The notes beneath the pieces are model-generated. The model had not been told where the DNA came from. It made no database searches and saw only the letters and a list, made by a program, of their open reading frames with translations. From positions 434,001 to 498,000 of the forward strand of contig NZ_JAKRNM010000004.1 in NCBI RefSeq assembly GCF_022346995.1: a stretch of 64,000 nucleotides of DNA, read 5' to 3'. Of the stretch, positions 32,833-41,853 are shown piece after piece (the first letter of the stretch is position 1; the number at the start of each line of letters is the position of its first letter). The DNA comes from Paenibacillus sp. ACRRY (GTDB taxonomy: Bacteria; Bacillota; Bacilli; Paenibacillales; Paenibacillaceae). A program made the translations under genes and the position numbers.

Positions 32833-33750
32833 ATGGCACAATACCCGCAGTGGTCGTATTCGCAGTCGCGGGCAAGCATGTTCGATGAGTGCCTGCGCAA
32901 ATATTATTATCATTATTACGGAGCTCATAACGGTTGGAAGACAGAATCGGCTGATGAGATGCAGGTCCGTCTGTACCGATTGAAACAGCTCAGCAATCTG
33001 TATCTTGTCTTTGGTGACCTCGCACACCGGATGTGTGAGTCAGCAGTCCGAAGCAGGGAGGAAGGCAAAGACAAGCCTCGTGAATCTTTTCTGGAACAAA
33101 CGATGCGAAAGCTGCTTAATCAGGCCTATGTGGAATCGATGGATCAGGATCAGTGGCGTCTCGACCCGAAGAACCGTGTGATGCTATCCGAGATCTACTA
33201 CGGAGATGACACGCTGAATGACCGAATTGCAACGATTAAGGAGCGAGCTTCGGCGTGTGTGAGCCATATGTATCAGACACTTACCTGGGAAGATCTGTCC
33301 AGGGCGAGTACGGATATTTTGGAGATTGAGAAATGGGACACCATGATTCTGCATGATACGCGAGTATACGTGAAGATGGACTTGTTGTATCGTCGCAGCA
33401 ACGGCAACATTGTGATTGTGGACTGGAAGACGGGCAAGGAGGATGATTTCACGGATCAGCTCATGCTGTACGCCGCGTATGTCAGGGACCATTACCGGGT
33501 GCCGCTGGAGCAGATTGAGCTGCGAGTGGAATACCTGTTGACCGGGACGCATCGCGAGTTTACGCCAACCGAAGAAGAGCTGCAGAAGGTGGAAGATAAT
33601 GTGGGAAGATACATCGAGGAGATGCGTTCCTGCGTGGCAGATGAGTATCATAATCGTCCGAAGGACATGTCATACTTTACTCCGATGCCTTCACGTCGTG
33701 CGTGCAGGGATTGCAATTTTCGCGAGGTGTGCAGCGAGCGGGCGGTTTGA
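32833..33750 (+). CDS. Cas4/RecB-like PD-(D/E)XK nuclease with predicted Fe-S cluster
   Basis: A 305-residue exonuclease-type protein. The PD-(D/E)XK core is visible: H65 in GDLAHRM, D183 in KMDLLY, and D197 with K199 in VDWKTGK, followed by the Q209...Y213 motif (QLMLYAAY). Four cysteines match a Cas4/AddB-type 4Fe-4S cluster: C20 in FDECLRKYYY plus C291, C294 and C300 in ACRDCNFREVC. The frame extends upstream to a TTG, but the predicted promoter and ribosome site favour 32833. No CRISPR array or helicase subunit is nearby, so it probably has a stand-alone DNA-processing role. Confidence 0.85.
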   Translation: MAQYPQWSYSQSRASMFDECLRKYYYHYYGAHNGWKTESADEMQVRLYRLKQLSNLYLVFGDLAHRMCESAVRSREEGKDKPRESFLEQTMRKLLNQAYVESMDQDQWRLDPKNRVMLSEIYYGDDTLNDRIATIKERASACVSHMYQTLTWEDLSRASTDILEIEKWDTMILHDTRVYVKMDLLYRRSNGNIVIVDWKTGKEDDFTDQLMLYAAYVRDHYRVPLEQIELRVEYLLTGTHREFTPTEEELQKVEDNVGRYIEEMRSCVADEYHNRPKDMSYFTPMPSRRACRDCNFREVCSERAV

Positions 33751-33819
33751 ACCACTGGAATACCCCAGAAGCCAGAACTTATAACCCTAGTAGAACTTAT
33801 TTCATGCAAAAATAAACCG

Positions 33820-33862
33820 AGAAGCGCCAGCCCGGACAGCATATGCCCGGACTGGCGCTTCT
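33820..33862. terminator. hairpin between convergent nuclease and ald genes
   Basis: A 16-bp GC-rich stem (AGAAGCGCCAG... with ...CTGGCGCTTCT) has a 9-base loop. On the minus strand it is followed by a T-rich stretch. Confidence 0.75.
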
Positions 33863-33916
33863 GTTCGTTCCACAGGCCGGTAAGGTAAGGCGCCGGGTGG
33901 AACGATCAGCTACAGA

Positions 33917-35050
33917 TTACTGGACAGCGGCGGGATGCTCCAGCGCCTGTCCTGCAGGAACATAGGCATGCCCGAGATCCCGGGCCACTGCCTCGTACGT
34001 GATATGTCCATTCAGCACGTTGACCGCGCTGCGAATGGATGCACTGCCGCGAATCGCGGAGGCTGCACCATGGTTGGCCAGCTGCAGCGCATAAGGCATG
34101 GTGGCGTTGGTCAGCGCCACCGTGGATGTGCGCGGCACCGCGCCAGGCATGTTCGCTACCGCGTAATGCACGACACCATGTTTCACATAAGTCGGTTCAT
34201 CGTGGGTCGTAATATGATCAATGGTCTCCACAATTCCGCCCTGATCAATGGCGACATCCACAATGACCGAGCCGGGTGCCATGGTCGTGACCATCTGCTC
34301 GCTGACAAGTTTGGGCGCCTTGGCGCCGGGAATCAGCACCGCACAGATCAGCAGATCCGCTTCAGCGACCGCAGCTGCAATGTTGGATGCGCTGGATACC
34401 AGCGTATGGATCTGGTTGCCGAATATGTTATCCAGCTGGCGCAGACGATTCAGATTCAGGTCGAGGATGGTTACGTCCGCTCCGAGACCAATGGAAATTT
34501 TTGCCGCGTTGGTGCCAACGGTGCCTCCTCCGATAATGGCCACCTTGCCGCGGCTGACGCCAGGCACGCCAGATAACAGAATGCCTTTGCCACCTTCCGT
34601 TTTCTCCAGCAGCTGTGCTCCGATCTGAGCCGACATCCGTCCGGCAACTTCGCTCATTGGCGTCAGCAAGGGAAGGGCACCGTTAACCTCCAGGGTCTCA
34701 TACGCAATGGCAGTCACCCGGCTTTCAATGAGGGCTTGGGCCAATGCAGGTTCTGCAGCCAAGTGCAGATAAGTGAAGAGAATCAGTCCGGGACGAAAAT
34801 AGCTATATTCACTCGCCAGAGGTTCTTTGACCTTGATAATCATGTCGGCTTCCGACCAAACGGATTGGGCTTGAGTCTGAATGACTGCTCCGGCAGCCTC
34901 ATACTCGCTGTCTGTGAATCCGCTGCCCAATCCTGCGCCCTGCTCAATCATCACTTGATGCCCCGCTCTGACAAAATCAGCTGTTCCGGCAGGGGTTATG
35001 GCTACACGGTTTTCATTGTTTTTGATTTCTTTTGGGATACCGATTCTCAT
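33917..35050 (-). CDS. ald: alanine dehydrogenase
   Basis: A 377-residue NAD-dependent L-alanine dehydrogenase, which converts alanine to pyruvate and ammonia. The N-terminus MRIGIPKEIKNNENRVAITPAG is the family signature. The NAD-binding GGGTVGTNAAK lies near residue 175, and the substrate-binding VKHGVVHYAVANMPGAVPRTST segment is intact. The frame reaches 35083, but the GAGGT site gives proper spacing only for the ATG at 35050, which also gives the usual family length. It is divergent from a PucR-family regulator, the same arrangement as ald and adeR of Bacillus subtilis. Confidence 0.95.
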   Translation of the reverse strand: MRIGIPKEIKNNENRVAITPAGTADFVRAGHQVMIEQGAGLGSGFTDSEYEAAGAVIQTQAQSVWSEADMIIKVKEPLASEYSYFRPGLILFTYLHLAAEPALAQALIESRVTAIAYETLEVNGALPLLTPMSEVAGRMSAQIGAQLLEKTEGGKGILLSGVPGVSRGKVAIIGGGTVGTNAAKISIGLGADVTILDLNLNRLRQLDNIFGNQIHTLVSSASNIAAAVAEADLLICAVLIPGAKAPKLVSEQMVTTMAPGSVIVDVAIDQGGIVETIDHITTHDEPTYVKHGVVHYAVANMPGAVPRTSTVALTNATMPYALQLANHGAASAIRGSASIRSAVNVLNGHITYEAVARDLGHAYVPAGQALEHPAAVQ

Positions 35051-35239
35051 GCCCATGCACCTCGTCCATTTATTGGTTGTCAACTTATACTACAAGTTTA
35101 TGACCTGAGCAACCGTTTTGCACCTTACTTAATGTCTATGTTTCAAGAGATTCAATCAACATAATGTCGAAAAGGGCTGTTCAGGACATTTGTCCATGAA
35201 TTATAATGTAAGAAAAAATAACACTACGAGGGATCGATA

Positions 35240-36910
35240 TTGAGAAATGATCGTGTGTTTACGATAAAGGATCTTTTGGCACGCCCTGTCTTTGCCAGAG
35301 CGCGTCTGGTTGCAGGAAGTGGGGGAACATTCCGTCAGGTCGGATGGGTTCATGTGTTGGAGATTACCAATGTCTCTCCGTTTGTCAGCCCCCATGATCT
35401 TATTTTATCCACAGGGCTGTGGCTTCAATCGGAAGAGGGGCGTGAGGAATATCTGCTGCAACTGATTCATAGTGAAGCGGCGGGATTGTGTGTGGAGTTT
35501 GGTACCAGCATTCATGGCATCCCCGAACAATTAATTGAACTGGCAGATCGACATCAGTTTCCACTCATTGTATTCGAACAGCCAGTAAGGTTTGTTGAGA
35601 TTACGCAGGATATTCATGCTCTGCTCATTAATCATCAGCACCAGCTGCTGAAGAGTCTGGAGGCATACTCCCGTCAGCTGCAGCAGCGGACATTGCAGAG
35701 CACGGACATGTCTGCCGTGCTCGATCTGCTTCATGAATATGCGGCCAAACCGGTTGTCTATATTTCGTCCATGGAGCCAGGTAGCTTTGTCCCGGGTCTT
35801 CCCCCGGAGATGGAACAGGCCATTTATACCTGGTATGAACAGGAAGTAGAGCATTTGGATCTGAACGATTCGGATACCGAACTATGGTTTCGCATTGATG
35901 AACAGCATATGCTGCTGTGTCATCCGGTGGTCTGCTTTGGTCAGGTGTTCTCCGCTGTAGGCATGGTGGTGCATCCCTCTGCCCCGGTGGAATATCTCAA
36001 ATTGCTGCTTGATTACACGGCGAAGGCAGCAGCCGCACTGACGCTTCGTTCCCAATTTCTTGAAGAGAAAATGGTACGCAATCAGAATGAATTAATTCAG
36101 GATTTGATGAATGGTCATATCCATCAGGAAGAACAAGCACAGACCCGGATGGGACTTCGACTGCTGGTGAAGGGACAGTACTGGTTTGCAGGAGGAGTGA
36201 TGGAGATTGAACATCAGCGGAGGGGGACCGGACGTGAACGGATGGAGGCGAACCATCAGGATATTCTGGTTTTGCTAAGATCCTTGCTGAAGAAGAACAA
36301 TCTGCCGAGCCTGATCATGCTGAAAAATAACCAAGTCTACCTGTGCTGTGCCAAGGAAGAGAGTGCTGCATCTACCTCCGATAAGCTGGTTAGGTCCCTC
36401 GAAAGCATTGTTGGAGATGTAAAACGCTTTGCAAGCCGCAACCTGAAGCAGGTTGCGATTCATGCCGGGTTTGGCAAAATTCGCAACCGCTTGACCAGCA
36501 TGCCGGACAGTCTTCAAGAGGCGTATCAGGTTATTGAAGTTTCACGTTCAGTGAATCGGATGGAACATATCTACTTTTATGAACGTATGGGTATATATCA
36601 AATGTTGAAGGCACTGCCTCAATCTTTCCTTCAGCCCTTCGTGGAAGACCATCTTGGTGTGCTGATCGAATATGATCGTACACATCATCTCCAGCTTGTG
36701 GAGACGCTTGATGCCTACTTGAAGAACTTTGGTTGCAAGCGTGAAGCTGCTGCCCAATTGTTTATACATCGTCAGACGTTGTACAACAGATTGGAGAAGT
36801 TGGAAGAGCTGATGGGACCTGGTTTTATGGACCAGGAGAGAAGAATATGCCTGGAAATGGCGCTGCTTGCTTACGCGATGATGGAGGATGAACAGACTCA
36901 TCGTTCTTGA
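35240..36910 (+). CDS. adeR: PucR family regulator, probable activator of ald (AdeR-like)
   Basis: A 556-residue regulator. The N-terminal PucR domain (TIKDLLARPVFARARLVAGSGG onward, about residues 8-130) is followed by a GGDEF-like CdaR region (about 290-430) and a C-terminal PucR/CdaR-type helix-turn-helix (LVETLDAYLKNFGCKREAAAQLFIHRQTLYNRLEKLEELMG, about residues 475-520). The start is TTG at 35240, with GAGGGA 6 bases upstream. It is divergent from alanine dehydrogenase across about 190 bases. In Bacillus the corresponding PucR protein AdeR activates ald when alanine is present; that role is inferred here from synteny. Confidence 0.85.
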   Translation: MRNDRVFTIKDLLARPVFARARLVAGSGGTFRQVGWVHVLEITNVSPFVSPHDLILSTGLWLQSEEGREEYLLQLIHSEAAGLCVEFGTSIHGIPEQLIELADRHQFPLIVFEQPVRFVEITQDIHALLINHQHQLLKSLEAYSRQLQQRTLQSTDMSAVLDLLHEYAAKPVVYISSMEPGSFVPGLPPEMEQAIYTWYEQEVEHLDLNDSDTELWFRIDEQHMLLCHPVVCFGQVFSAVGMVVHPSAPVEYLKLLLDYTAKAAAALTLRSQFLEEKMVRNQNELIQDLMNGHIHQEEQAQTRMGLRLLVKGQYWFAGGVMEIEHQRRGTGRERMEANHQDILVLLRSLLKKNNLPSLIMLKNNQVYLCCAKEESAASTSDKLVRSLESIVGDVKRFASRNLKQVAIHAGFGKIRNRLTSMPDSLQEAYQVIEVSRSVNRMEHIYFYERMGIYQMLKALPQSFLQPFVEDHLGVLIEYDRTHHLQLVETLDAYLKNFGCKREAAAQLFIHRQTLYNRLEKLEELMGPGFMDQERRICLEMALLAYAMMEDEQTHRS

Positions 36911-37569
36911 TGACGGGGAGCATCGGAGTGTGGTTTAGTAGTTTTTGCCGATACGGCGGGATGGACGCAGCTGTGGCAGTATCGAACGACCAGACAAGGA
37001 ACGCCTGCCGCGAAAGAGTTTGGGTTGACCCGTTGAGGGAGCAAGTGATAATGATGTGGGGGCAGCCAGTCGGTACGGAGACGACGTTCGATCAGTGCGG
37101 CCCTCTGTCTCAACCTCATGGGAAAGAAATCCGTGTTCCTTCAACCAATCAGCAAGCTTTTCATGTTGGATTCCGAGTTGTCCGCTCAGATTACAGATAT
37201 CGAGTTCTTTTCTCACACAAATCCGCCTTTCCTGGAGTCATTATGGTTTTGGAAGGTAAGCAAGAAGTTTGAGATCGGTAAGTGCTTATGTACTTCAGCA
37301 TCTGGTATAGGCAAATGCGACTAGATTGGTGTGCTCGATAGACGGAACGGTTAAACATGTTTGAGTGATGGTAAGAGATTATAGAATATGAAGTGCATGT
37401 ATCCCGTGTTAAACGTTTGCATGATACTGTTCGGAACCTATCCATAATTTGGCTTTCTTCAAGATTTTATCATTTCATAGGTTAGTGCGCGTCTCAATAT
37501 AGTCTCAAATTTGTAAGCGAATAGCTTATATTAGAATAAAAGTACCAGTATCTAGTACGGAGGGCACAA
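36911..37569. other. 660-base gap with no confident gene
   Basis: Apart from the doubtful minus-strand frame at 36935-37216, no frame has both a good ribosome site and protein-like composition. Near its right end are two copies of GTCTCAA at 37491-37497 and 37502-37508, one helical turn apart, upstream of the STAND regulator gene. Confidence 0.5.
36935..37216 (-). CDS. possible small HTH-like protein, doubtful
   Basis: A 93-residue open frame antisense to nothing, in an otherwise empty 660-base gap. Its first 35 residues (ICNLSGQLGIQHEKLADWLKEHGFLSHEVE, of which the key part is GIQHEKLADWLKEHGFL) read like a helix-turn-helix similar in style to phage antirepressor C-terminal modules. The rest is low-complexity, rich in Ser, Pro and Arg, and looks non-coding. 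The start would be GTG with AGGCGG 6 bases upstream. It could be a short gene, a decayed remnant or chance. Confidence 0.3.
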   Translation of the reverse strand: MRKELDICNLSGQLGIQHEKLADWLKEHGFLSHEVETEGRTDRTSSPYRLAAPTSLSLAPSTGQPKLFRGRRSLSGRSILPQLRPSRRIGKNY

Positions 37570-39645
37570 ATGGGAAACAGTAGTGAGGTACAAAGCGATA
37601 GACACTATGATCGTGGCAAACGTTTTGTAGGACGAGTCAAGGAATTAATGATTCTGGATCGCTGGTTTGACCATCCGGAAGCGCCTTTGACCATTTTTTC
37701 GGTAACGGGAATGGGAGGGATCGGGAAATCCTCCCTGCTCTCGGAGATGTTGTCGGTATCCCGTAATCGGGGGGCTACGTCCATATGGATGGATGGCAGA
37801 TCCTGTGGTTCAACTCCCTCGGTCTTTCTGGAGTATCTGTCCTCGACATTGGGACTGGAAACGATGGGGAGTGAGGGGCATCTCCGGCCACTTAGCCGAC
37901 TGACTGAGACGTCGGTTCACAAGAGACTGGTTATTGCGGTGGATAACTATGAAGAACTTGCTTTGCTGGAAAGTTGGTTTATGGAGGTTTTCGTCAATAA
38001 ACTCTCCTCCAGCGGGGTGTTGATCATCTTGGCCTCACGATCCGAACCGGCTACGGCATGGCGAACGCATCCCCGCTTGAGGCAGAATCTGGTGCAGATG
38101 CCGCTTCAGCATTTCACGAATGAAGAAGTATCGGAGTACATTGCTGGTGCAGGACTCGTGAATATCAGCATGGCAGGCACGATTGCACGCATGACGGACG
38201 GGCATCCGTTTGGACTTGCCCTCGCGGTGGAAGCTGCCGATCATCGGCGAAACGTACCTCTTGCGGAGTGGGCTGAGCTGTCCTATATGATCAGTGCTCG
38301 CTTATTGCTCGAATTGACGCTTCCAAGTCTGCATCCCATGATTGAGGTGCTCACACTGCTCGAAACCGCCAATCAGGAATTGTTATCCTCGGTTCTGCAA
38401 ACGGAAGTGACGCTCGGCGAATACCTGGCGCTGAAGCGGATGTCGTTCATTCGATCCGTTCCGGATGGCCTGGCGCTGCATGACCTAGCCAGGGTGCATC
38501 TGCTTCGGGACTTTCGTCAGCGCGAACCGCAGCGGCTGCAAGCCATGCGGGTACGTATCGCGGGCTTGTTAGTGCCTCTGCATGCACAGGCCGGACCGCA
38601 TGAACAGCGGCAGATTGCCCGGAGAATGCTCCTGCTCTGTCAGGAATCCATGCTTCAGCATCGCAAATATGCGGATGTATCCACCGAGGTCCTCTTTTCA
38701 CCGCTGGAGGTCATGCGGGAAGGAGACCTGCCCTTGCTGCACAGTTTATTGGAGGAATGGTGTGAATACAGCGTGGAGCCGTGGCAGGCTGAGCCTTATC
38801 GCCCATTTTTGGATGAGCTGGCACAGCGTTATCCTGAAGGAATTGTGCTGATGCGTGCTCAGAACGGCGAGCCTATTGCCATGTTTATTACCGTACTTGT
38901 CCACCGGGAGAGCAGTGAAATGCTGTTAAAATATTTCCCGGCGGAAATGGAAGAATGCTTTAGCCCACAGGAACTGGCGTGTGATCCAGATCAGACGGAT
39001 ACTCATTTTGCCGTGCTGGCTGCTGCCCGTGATAACGTACCCGGATACAGACGCGAAGAGCTCGTGGGCTACATGTCGCTGGACAGGCTGTCCCTTCTGG
39101 GTGATGGAGCAAGAGTCATGCTGGTGGCAACCAATCCGAATCTGAAGCTGTTTTTACAGAGCATCGGGTTTCGGATGAGAAGAACGCATACACGTATCTG
39201 TGACCGATATGAGGATCAGGCTGATGTAATGGACCTGGATTTGCGTAATGGTTTATTTGGAGAATGGGTAATGTCGTTGCTGAATCCCGAGAAACAAGGG
39301 AGCAGGTTGCCGTATGAAGCGACGAGTGAAGGGATAGAGCGGATTCCGTGGTCTGAGTCGGATTTGCGAAAAATGCTGGCGCATTTGCACTCCCCAGGTG
39401 AACTACATACGTATGCTGCGCGGGTGAGTGGTGTGAAAGACGGAATGCAGCTGCAGATGCATGTGCTGGATCTTCTGGAGGGCCGCACTCATGGAATTTC
39501 CCAGCAGGATCAGATGCTCCTCTACGCAGCCTACTGGACTCATGCGGGTAATCCAACCGCCGCAGCCCAGGCCTGCTCGATGAGCCGAGCCACGTTTTAC
39601 CGTCATTTGCGAACCGCACTGATTCGGCTGGCGCGAGTGTTATAA
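37570..39645 (+). CDS. STAND ATPase regulator with GNAT-like insert and C-terminal HTH
   Basis: A 691-residue protein. The N-terminal NTPase has P-loop GMGGIGKSS (47-55), Walker B in LVIAVDNYEEL (about 115) and LIILASRSEPATAW, a STAND/MalT-like sensor pattern. A winged-helix and helical region follows. Residues about 410-550 (IVLMRAQNGEPIAMFITVLVHRE, then VGYMSLDRLSLLGDGARVMLVATNPNLKLFLQSIGFRMRR) look like an acetyltransferase-type GNAT fold, without proof of acetyl-CoA binding. The end (AAQACSMSRATFYRHLRTALIRL) is a helix-turn-helix. It is convergent with the sigma-54 activator. Its target genes are unknown. Confidence 0.7.
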   Translation: MGNSSEVQSDRHYDRGKRFVGRVKELMILDRWFDHPEAPLTIFSVTGMGGIGKSSLLSEMLSVSRNRGATSIWMDGRSCGSTPSVFLEYLSSTLGLETMGSEGHLRPLSRLTETSVHKRLVIAVDNYEELALLESWFMEVFVNKLSSSGVLIILASRSEPATAWRTHPRLRQNLVQMPLQHFTNEEVSEYIAGAGLVNISMAGTIARMTDGHPFGLALAVEAADHRRNVPLAEWAELSYMISARLLLELTLPSLHPMIEVLTLLETANQELLSSVLQTEVTLGEYLALKRMSFIRSVPDGLALHDLARVHLLRDFRQREPQRLQAMRVRIAGLLVPLHAQAGPHEQRQIARRMLLLCQESMLQHRKYADVSTEVLFSPLEVMREGDLPLLHSLLEEWCEYSVEPWQAEPYRPFLDELAQRYPEGIVLMRAQNGEPIAMFITVLVHRESSEMLLKYFPAEMEECFSPQELACDPDQTDTHFAVLAAARDNVPGYRREELVGYMSLDRLSLLGDGARVMLVATNPNLKLFLQSIGFRMRRTHTRICDRYEDQADVMDLDLRNGLFGEWVMSLLNPEKQGSRLPYEATSEGIERIPWSESDLRKMLAHLHSPGELHTYAARVSGVKDGMQLQMHVLDLLEGRTHGISQQDQMLLYAAYWTHAGNPTAAAQACSMSRATFYRHLRTALIRLARVL

Positions 39646-39669
39646 CCGGATACGGATCATGAAATACAG

Positions 39670-39697
39670 AAGAGGCTGGTCATAGACCAAGCCTCTT
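39670..39697. terminator. weak hairpin between convergent genes
   Basis: AGAGGCTGGTC pairs with GACCAAGCCTCT (one bulged A). It includes the stop codon of the minus-strand gene. No T run follows, so termination is uncertain. Confidence 0.4.
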
Positions 39698-41362
39698 CAT
39701 TCGGTTATAGAGCGTGGCTCTGGAGATGCCTAGCTGCCTGGCGAGTGTGCGTTTATTGCCACCTGCCGAGATCAGACACTGACGCAGGAGCTTCGCTTCA
39801 TATGAATCCAGCCTTTCCTGATAAGACAGAGGGGAGACTTCGAAGGACTCACTCTCATTTCCTTTTGGAATGGTGTCCAGGGATTCACGGGTTGAAGAGA
39901 GCGTGAGTCGTTCCGGCATGGGGTGCAGTAAGGAAGTCTCATCCGCTGTGGAGGAGTTGGGCTGCATGAATGAGGTGAGGGATTCCGGCAGATATTCCGG
40001 CTTAACCTCACCATCCGTTGTAAGAATGGTAATCCGTTCAATGACATTACGCAGCTCCCGTACGTTGCCTGGCCATCCGTAGCTGAACAGCAGCTTGAAT
40101 ACCTCGGGAGGAACAAGTTCAATGTGACGGTTATACGTCAGGGAGAACTCCTGAAGGAACGTCTGAGTCAATTCATATATATCTTCCTTGCGCATGCGCA
40201 AAGGAGGGATGATGAGATTAATGACATTCAGGCGATAGTATAGATCTTCCCGAAACTGATTCTTGGCAATCATGCCCATCAGATTCTGGTTGGTTGCCGC
40301 GATAATTCGGCAATTTGCCTGTTTCATGCGTGTTCCGCCAACGGGGAAGTAGCTTTTTTCCTGAAGGACGCGCAGCAGCTTTACCTGCAATTCGAGAGGC
40401 ATTTCGCCGATCTCATCCAGGAAGAGCGTACCGCCTTCGGCCAGTTCAATTTTCCCCTTTTTTCCTTTGGGATCAGCACCTGAAAATGCACCTTTTTCAT
40501 AACCAAACAATTCACTTTCGAACAATGAAGCAGGAATGGCACCGCAGTTGATGGCGATAAAAGGCGCGGATGGCGACTCGCGCAGGTCATGAATGGCTTT
40601 GGCAAACAACTCCTTGCCTGTTCCACTCTCACCAAGTATGAGCACTGTGGCTGAAGTAGTACTAATCTTGCGTATGGTCTCGAGACACTGCTTAATGACC
40701 GGACTACTGCCTTTGATCCTCGCGAATGGATCGGAATCCGGACGCAGCCGCGCTACGGCCTTCTCCAAGTGCTGGACTTTGGATGTCATATGTAACAGTT
40801 CCTGATGCAGGCGGATTTCAGTTGTTATATCGACTTCGGCAGCTACCGCACCCACGATACGTCCATCAAGTAAGACTGGACGTGCATTGATGAGAGCGAA
40901 CAGATCCGGACGGGGCTGGTGCTGTTTGCGGTAGACCGTGTCGCCCGTGTACAACGTCTTGAGCGATTGAAGCCGATCAGGCGGGAAGAAGTCTGCTGCC
41001 GGCTGTCCGATAATCTCTTCTTTGTTAATGGAAAAAACACGCTCTGCATCCGTTGTCCAGTAAGCCACCGTGGCTTCTTCATTAATCAGGGTAAGTGCTG
41101 TACCTGCCGTTTCAATTGTAGTTTCAAAATAAGCCTCCATGAGACGGTAGGCTTGCAGCATGGATTGCAAAACATCAGTTACTTCGATGTATCCAATAGG
41201 GGAGCCTTCATCCTGGATCAACAGGTGAGGGCTTTCGCTAAAATAGGGAATGACCTCAGGCAGTGCAGTGGTCGAAGAAATAACAGGCATGTGCGCACTA
41301 TCTTTAAGAATATTCAGGTCTGTCCGCAGAAGGGACATCACATCTGGAAGTAAATGTTTCAT
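39680..41362 (-). CDS. sigma-54-dependent enhancer-binding activator of proline catabolism (RocR-like)
   Basis: A 560-residue activator. Residues 1-70 resemble half of a CBS-type sensor, a PAS domain spans about 80-180, and the AAA+ domain has Walker A GESGTGKE (244-251), Walker B LFLDEIGE (313-320) and the sigma-54 contact loop GAFSGA (291-296) in place of the usual GAFTGA. The Fis-type helix-turn-helix is at the C-terminus (NKRTLARQLGISRATLYNRMKRLG). A longer frame to 41404 exists, but GAGGTG 6 bases before the ATG at 41362 favours this start. Neighbouring putB and pruA carry perfect -24/-12 promoters, which makes it their likely activator. Confidence 0.88.
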   Translation of the reverse strand: MKHLLPDVMSLLRTDLNILKDSAHMPVISSTTALPEVIPYFSESPHLLIQDEGSPIGYIEVTDVLQSMLQAYRLMEAYFETTIETAGTALTLINEEATVAYWTTDAERVFSINKEEIIGQPAADFFPPDRLQSLKTLYTGDTVYRKQHQPRPDLFALINARPVLLDGRIVGAVAAEVDITTEIRLHQELLHMTSKVQHLEKAVARLRPDSDPFARIKGSSPVIKQCLETIRKISTTSATVLILGESGTGKELFAKAIHDLRESPSAPFIAINCGAIPASLFESELFGYEKGAFSGADPKGKKGKIELAEGGTLFLDEIGEMPLELQVKLLRVLQEKSYFPVGGTRMKQANCRIIAATNQNLMGMIAKNQFREDLYYRLNVINLIIPPLRMRKEDIYELTQTFLQEFSLTYNRHIELVPPEVFKLLFSYGWPGNVRELRNVIERITILTTDGEVKPEYLPESLTSFMQPNSSTADETSLLHPMPERLTLSSTRESLDTIPKGNESESFEVSPLSYQERLDSYEAKLLRQCLISAGGNKRTLARQLGISRATLYNRMKRLGL

Positions 41363-41705
41363 CCGTTTCACCTCGGGTTCGAGCATGATGATCAGGAACG
41401 ACAATAATGTGCCACTACGTTTAAAACGAAACGTTGCGCATCAATAAATTGATCTTAACGAGAAAGAATGGTTAGACCTATTATAGCGGCACAAATAAGT
41501 TGTGTATATATTTTTTGACATGAGGTGTAGGTGTTATAGAGGGGATTAAATAATAGTTAAAATTTTTATTTTGGTATACGCTTACATATTAATGTTTTGC
41601 TTCTCTAGTTAGCTGTTCCTGAGTAGACTGAGCACTTAAAGCTATAGAGAGGTGAAGTTATATAACACGAAAATGGGTGGTTTTTATTTGTAGACCATTC
41701 ATCAG

Positions 41706-41723
41706 TGTCTTAAATATTAGACA
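41706..41723. promoter_or_regulatory. candidate enhancer (UAS) palindrome TGTCTTAAATATTAGACA
   Basis: Five-base arms TGTCT/AGACA flank an almost symmetrical AT-rich core. Further TAGACA (41748) and TAGACC (41691) half-sites lie about 27-30 bases away. It lies upstream of the activator gene and downstream of putB, about 1.1 kb from the sigma-54 promoters. Confidence 0.35.
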
Positions 41724-41790
41724 TTTCAATTTGGGGTTTCTTATTTTTTAGACATTGCAGTGTAGAAGGGGGGGGCATGAGAGAGGGGAT

Positions 41791-41831
41791 AAAAAAACCA
41801 TGCGACCTGAGAAAACAGGGATCACATGGTT
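41791..41831 (-). terminator. terminator of putB
   Basis: On the minus strand AACCATG...CATGGTT with inner pairing (GATCC/AGGTC-like) is followed by seven T. Confidence 0.75.
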
Positions 41832-41853
41832 CCATATGAATAGGGAAGTCGGA

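Larger units (their letters stand above)
41363..41853. other. intergenic region between the activator and putB
   Basis: About 490 bases without a gene. It holds a near-perfect palindrome TGTCT-N8-AGACA (41706-41723), further TAGAC motifs at 41691 and 41748, and the putB terminator (41791-41831). Confidence 0.55.

Noticed and set aside
32833..33750. Cas4 gene as evidence of a CRISPR system
   Set aside because: No repeat-spacer array and no other cas gene is visible in the 64 kb.
41570..41590. Catabolite-responsive element near ATACGCTTACATA
   Set aside because: Too many departures from the CcpA consensus.
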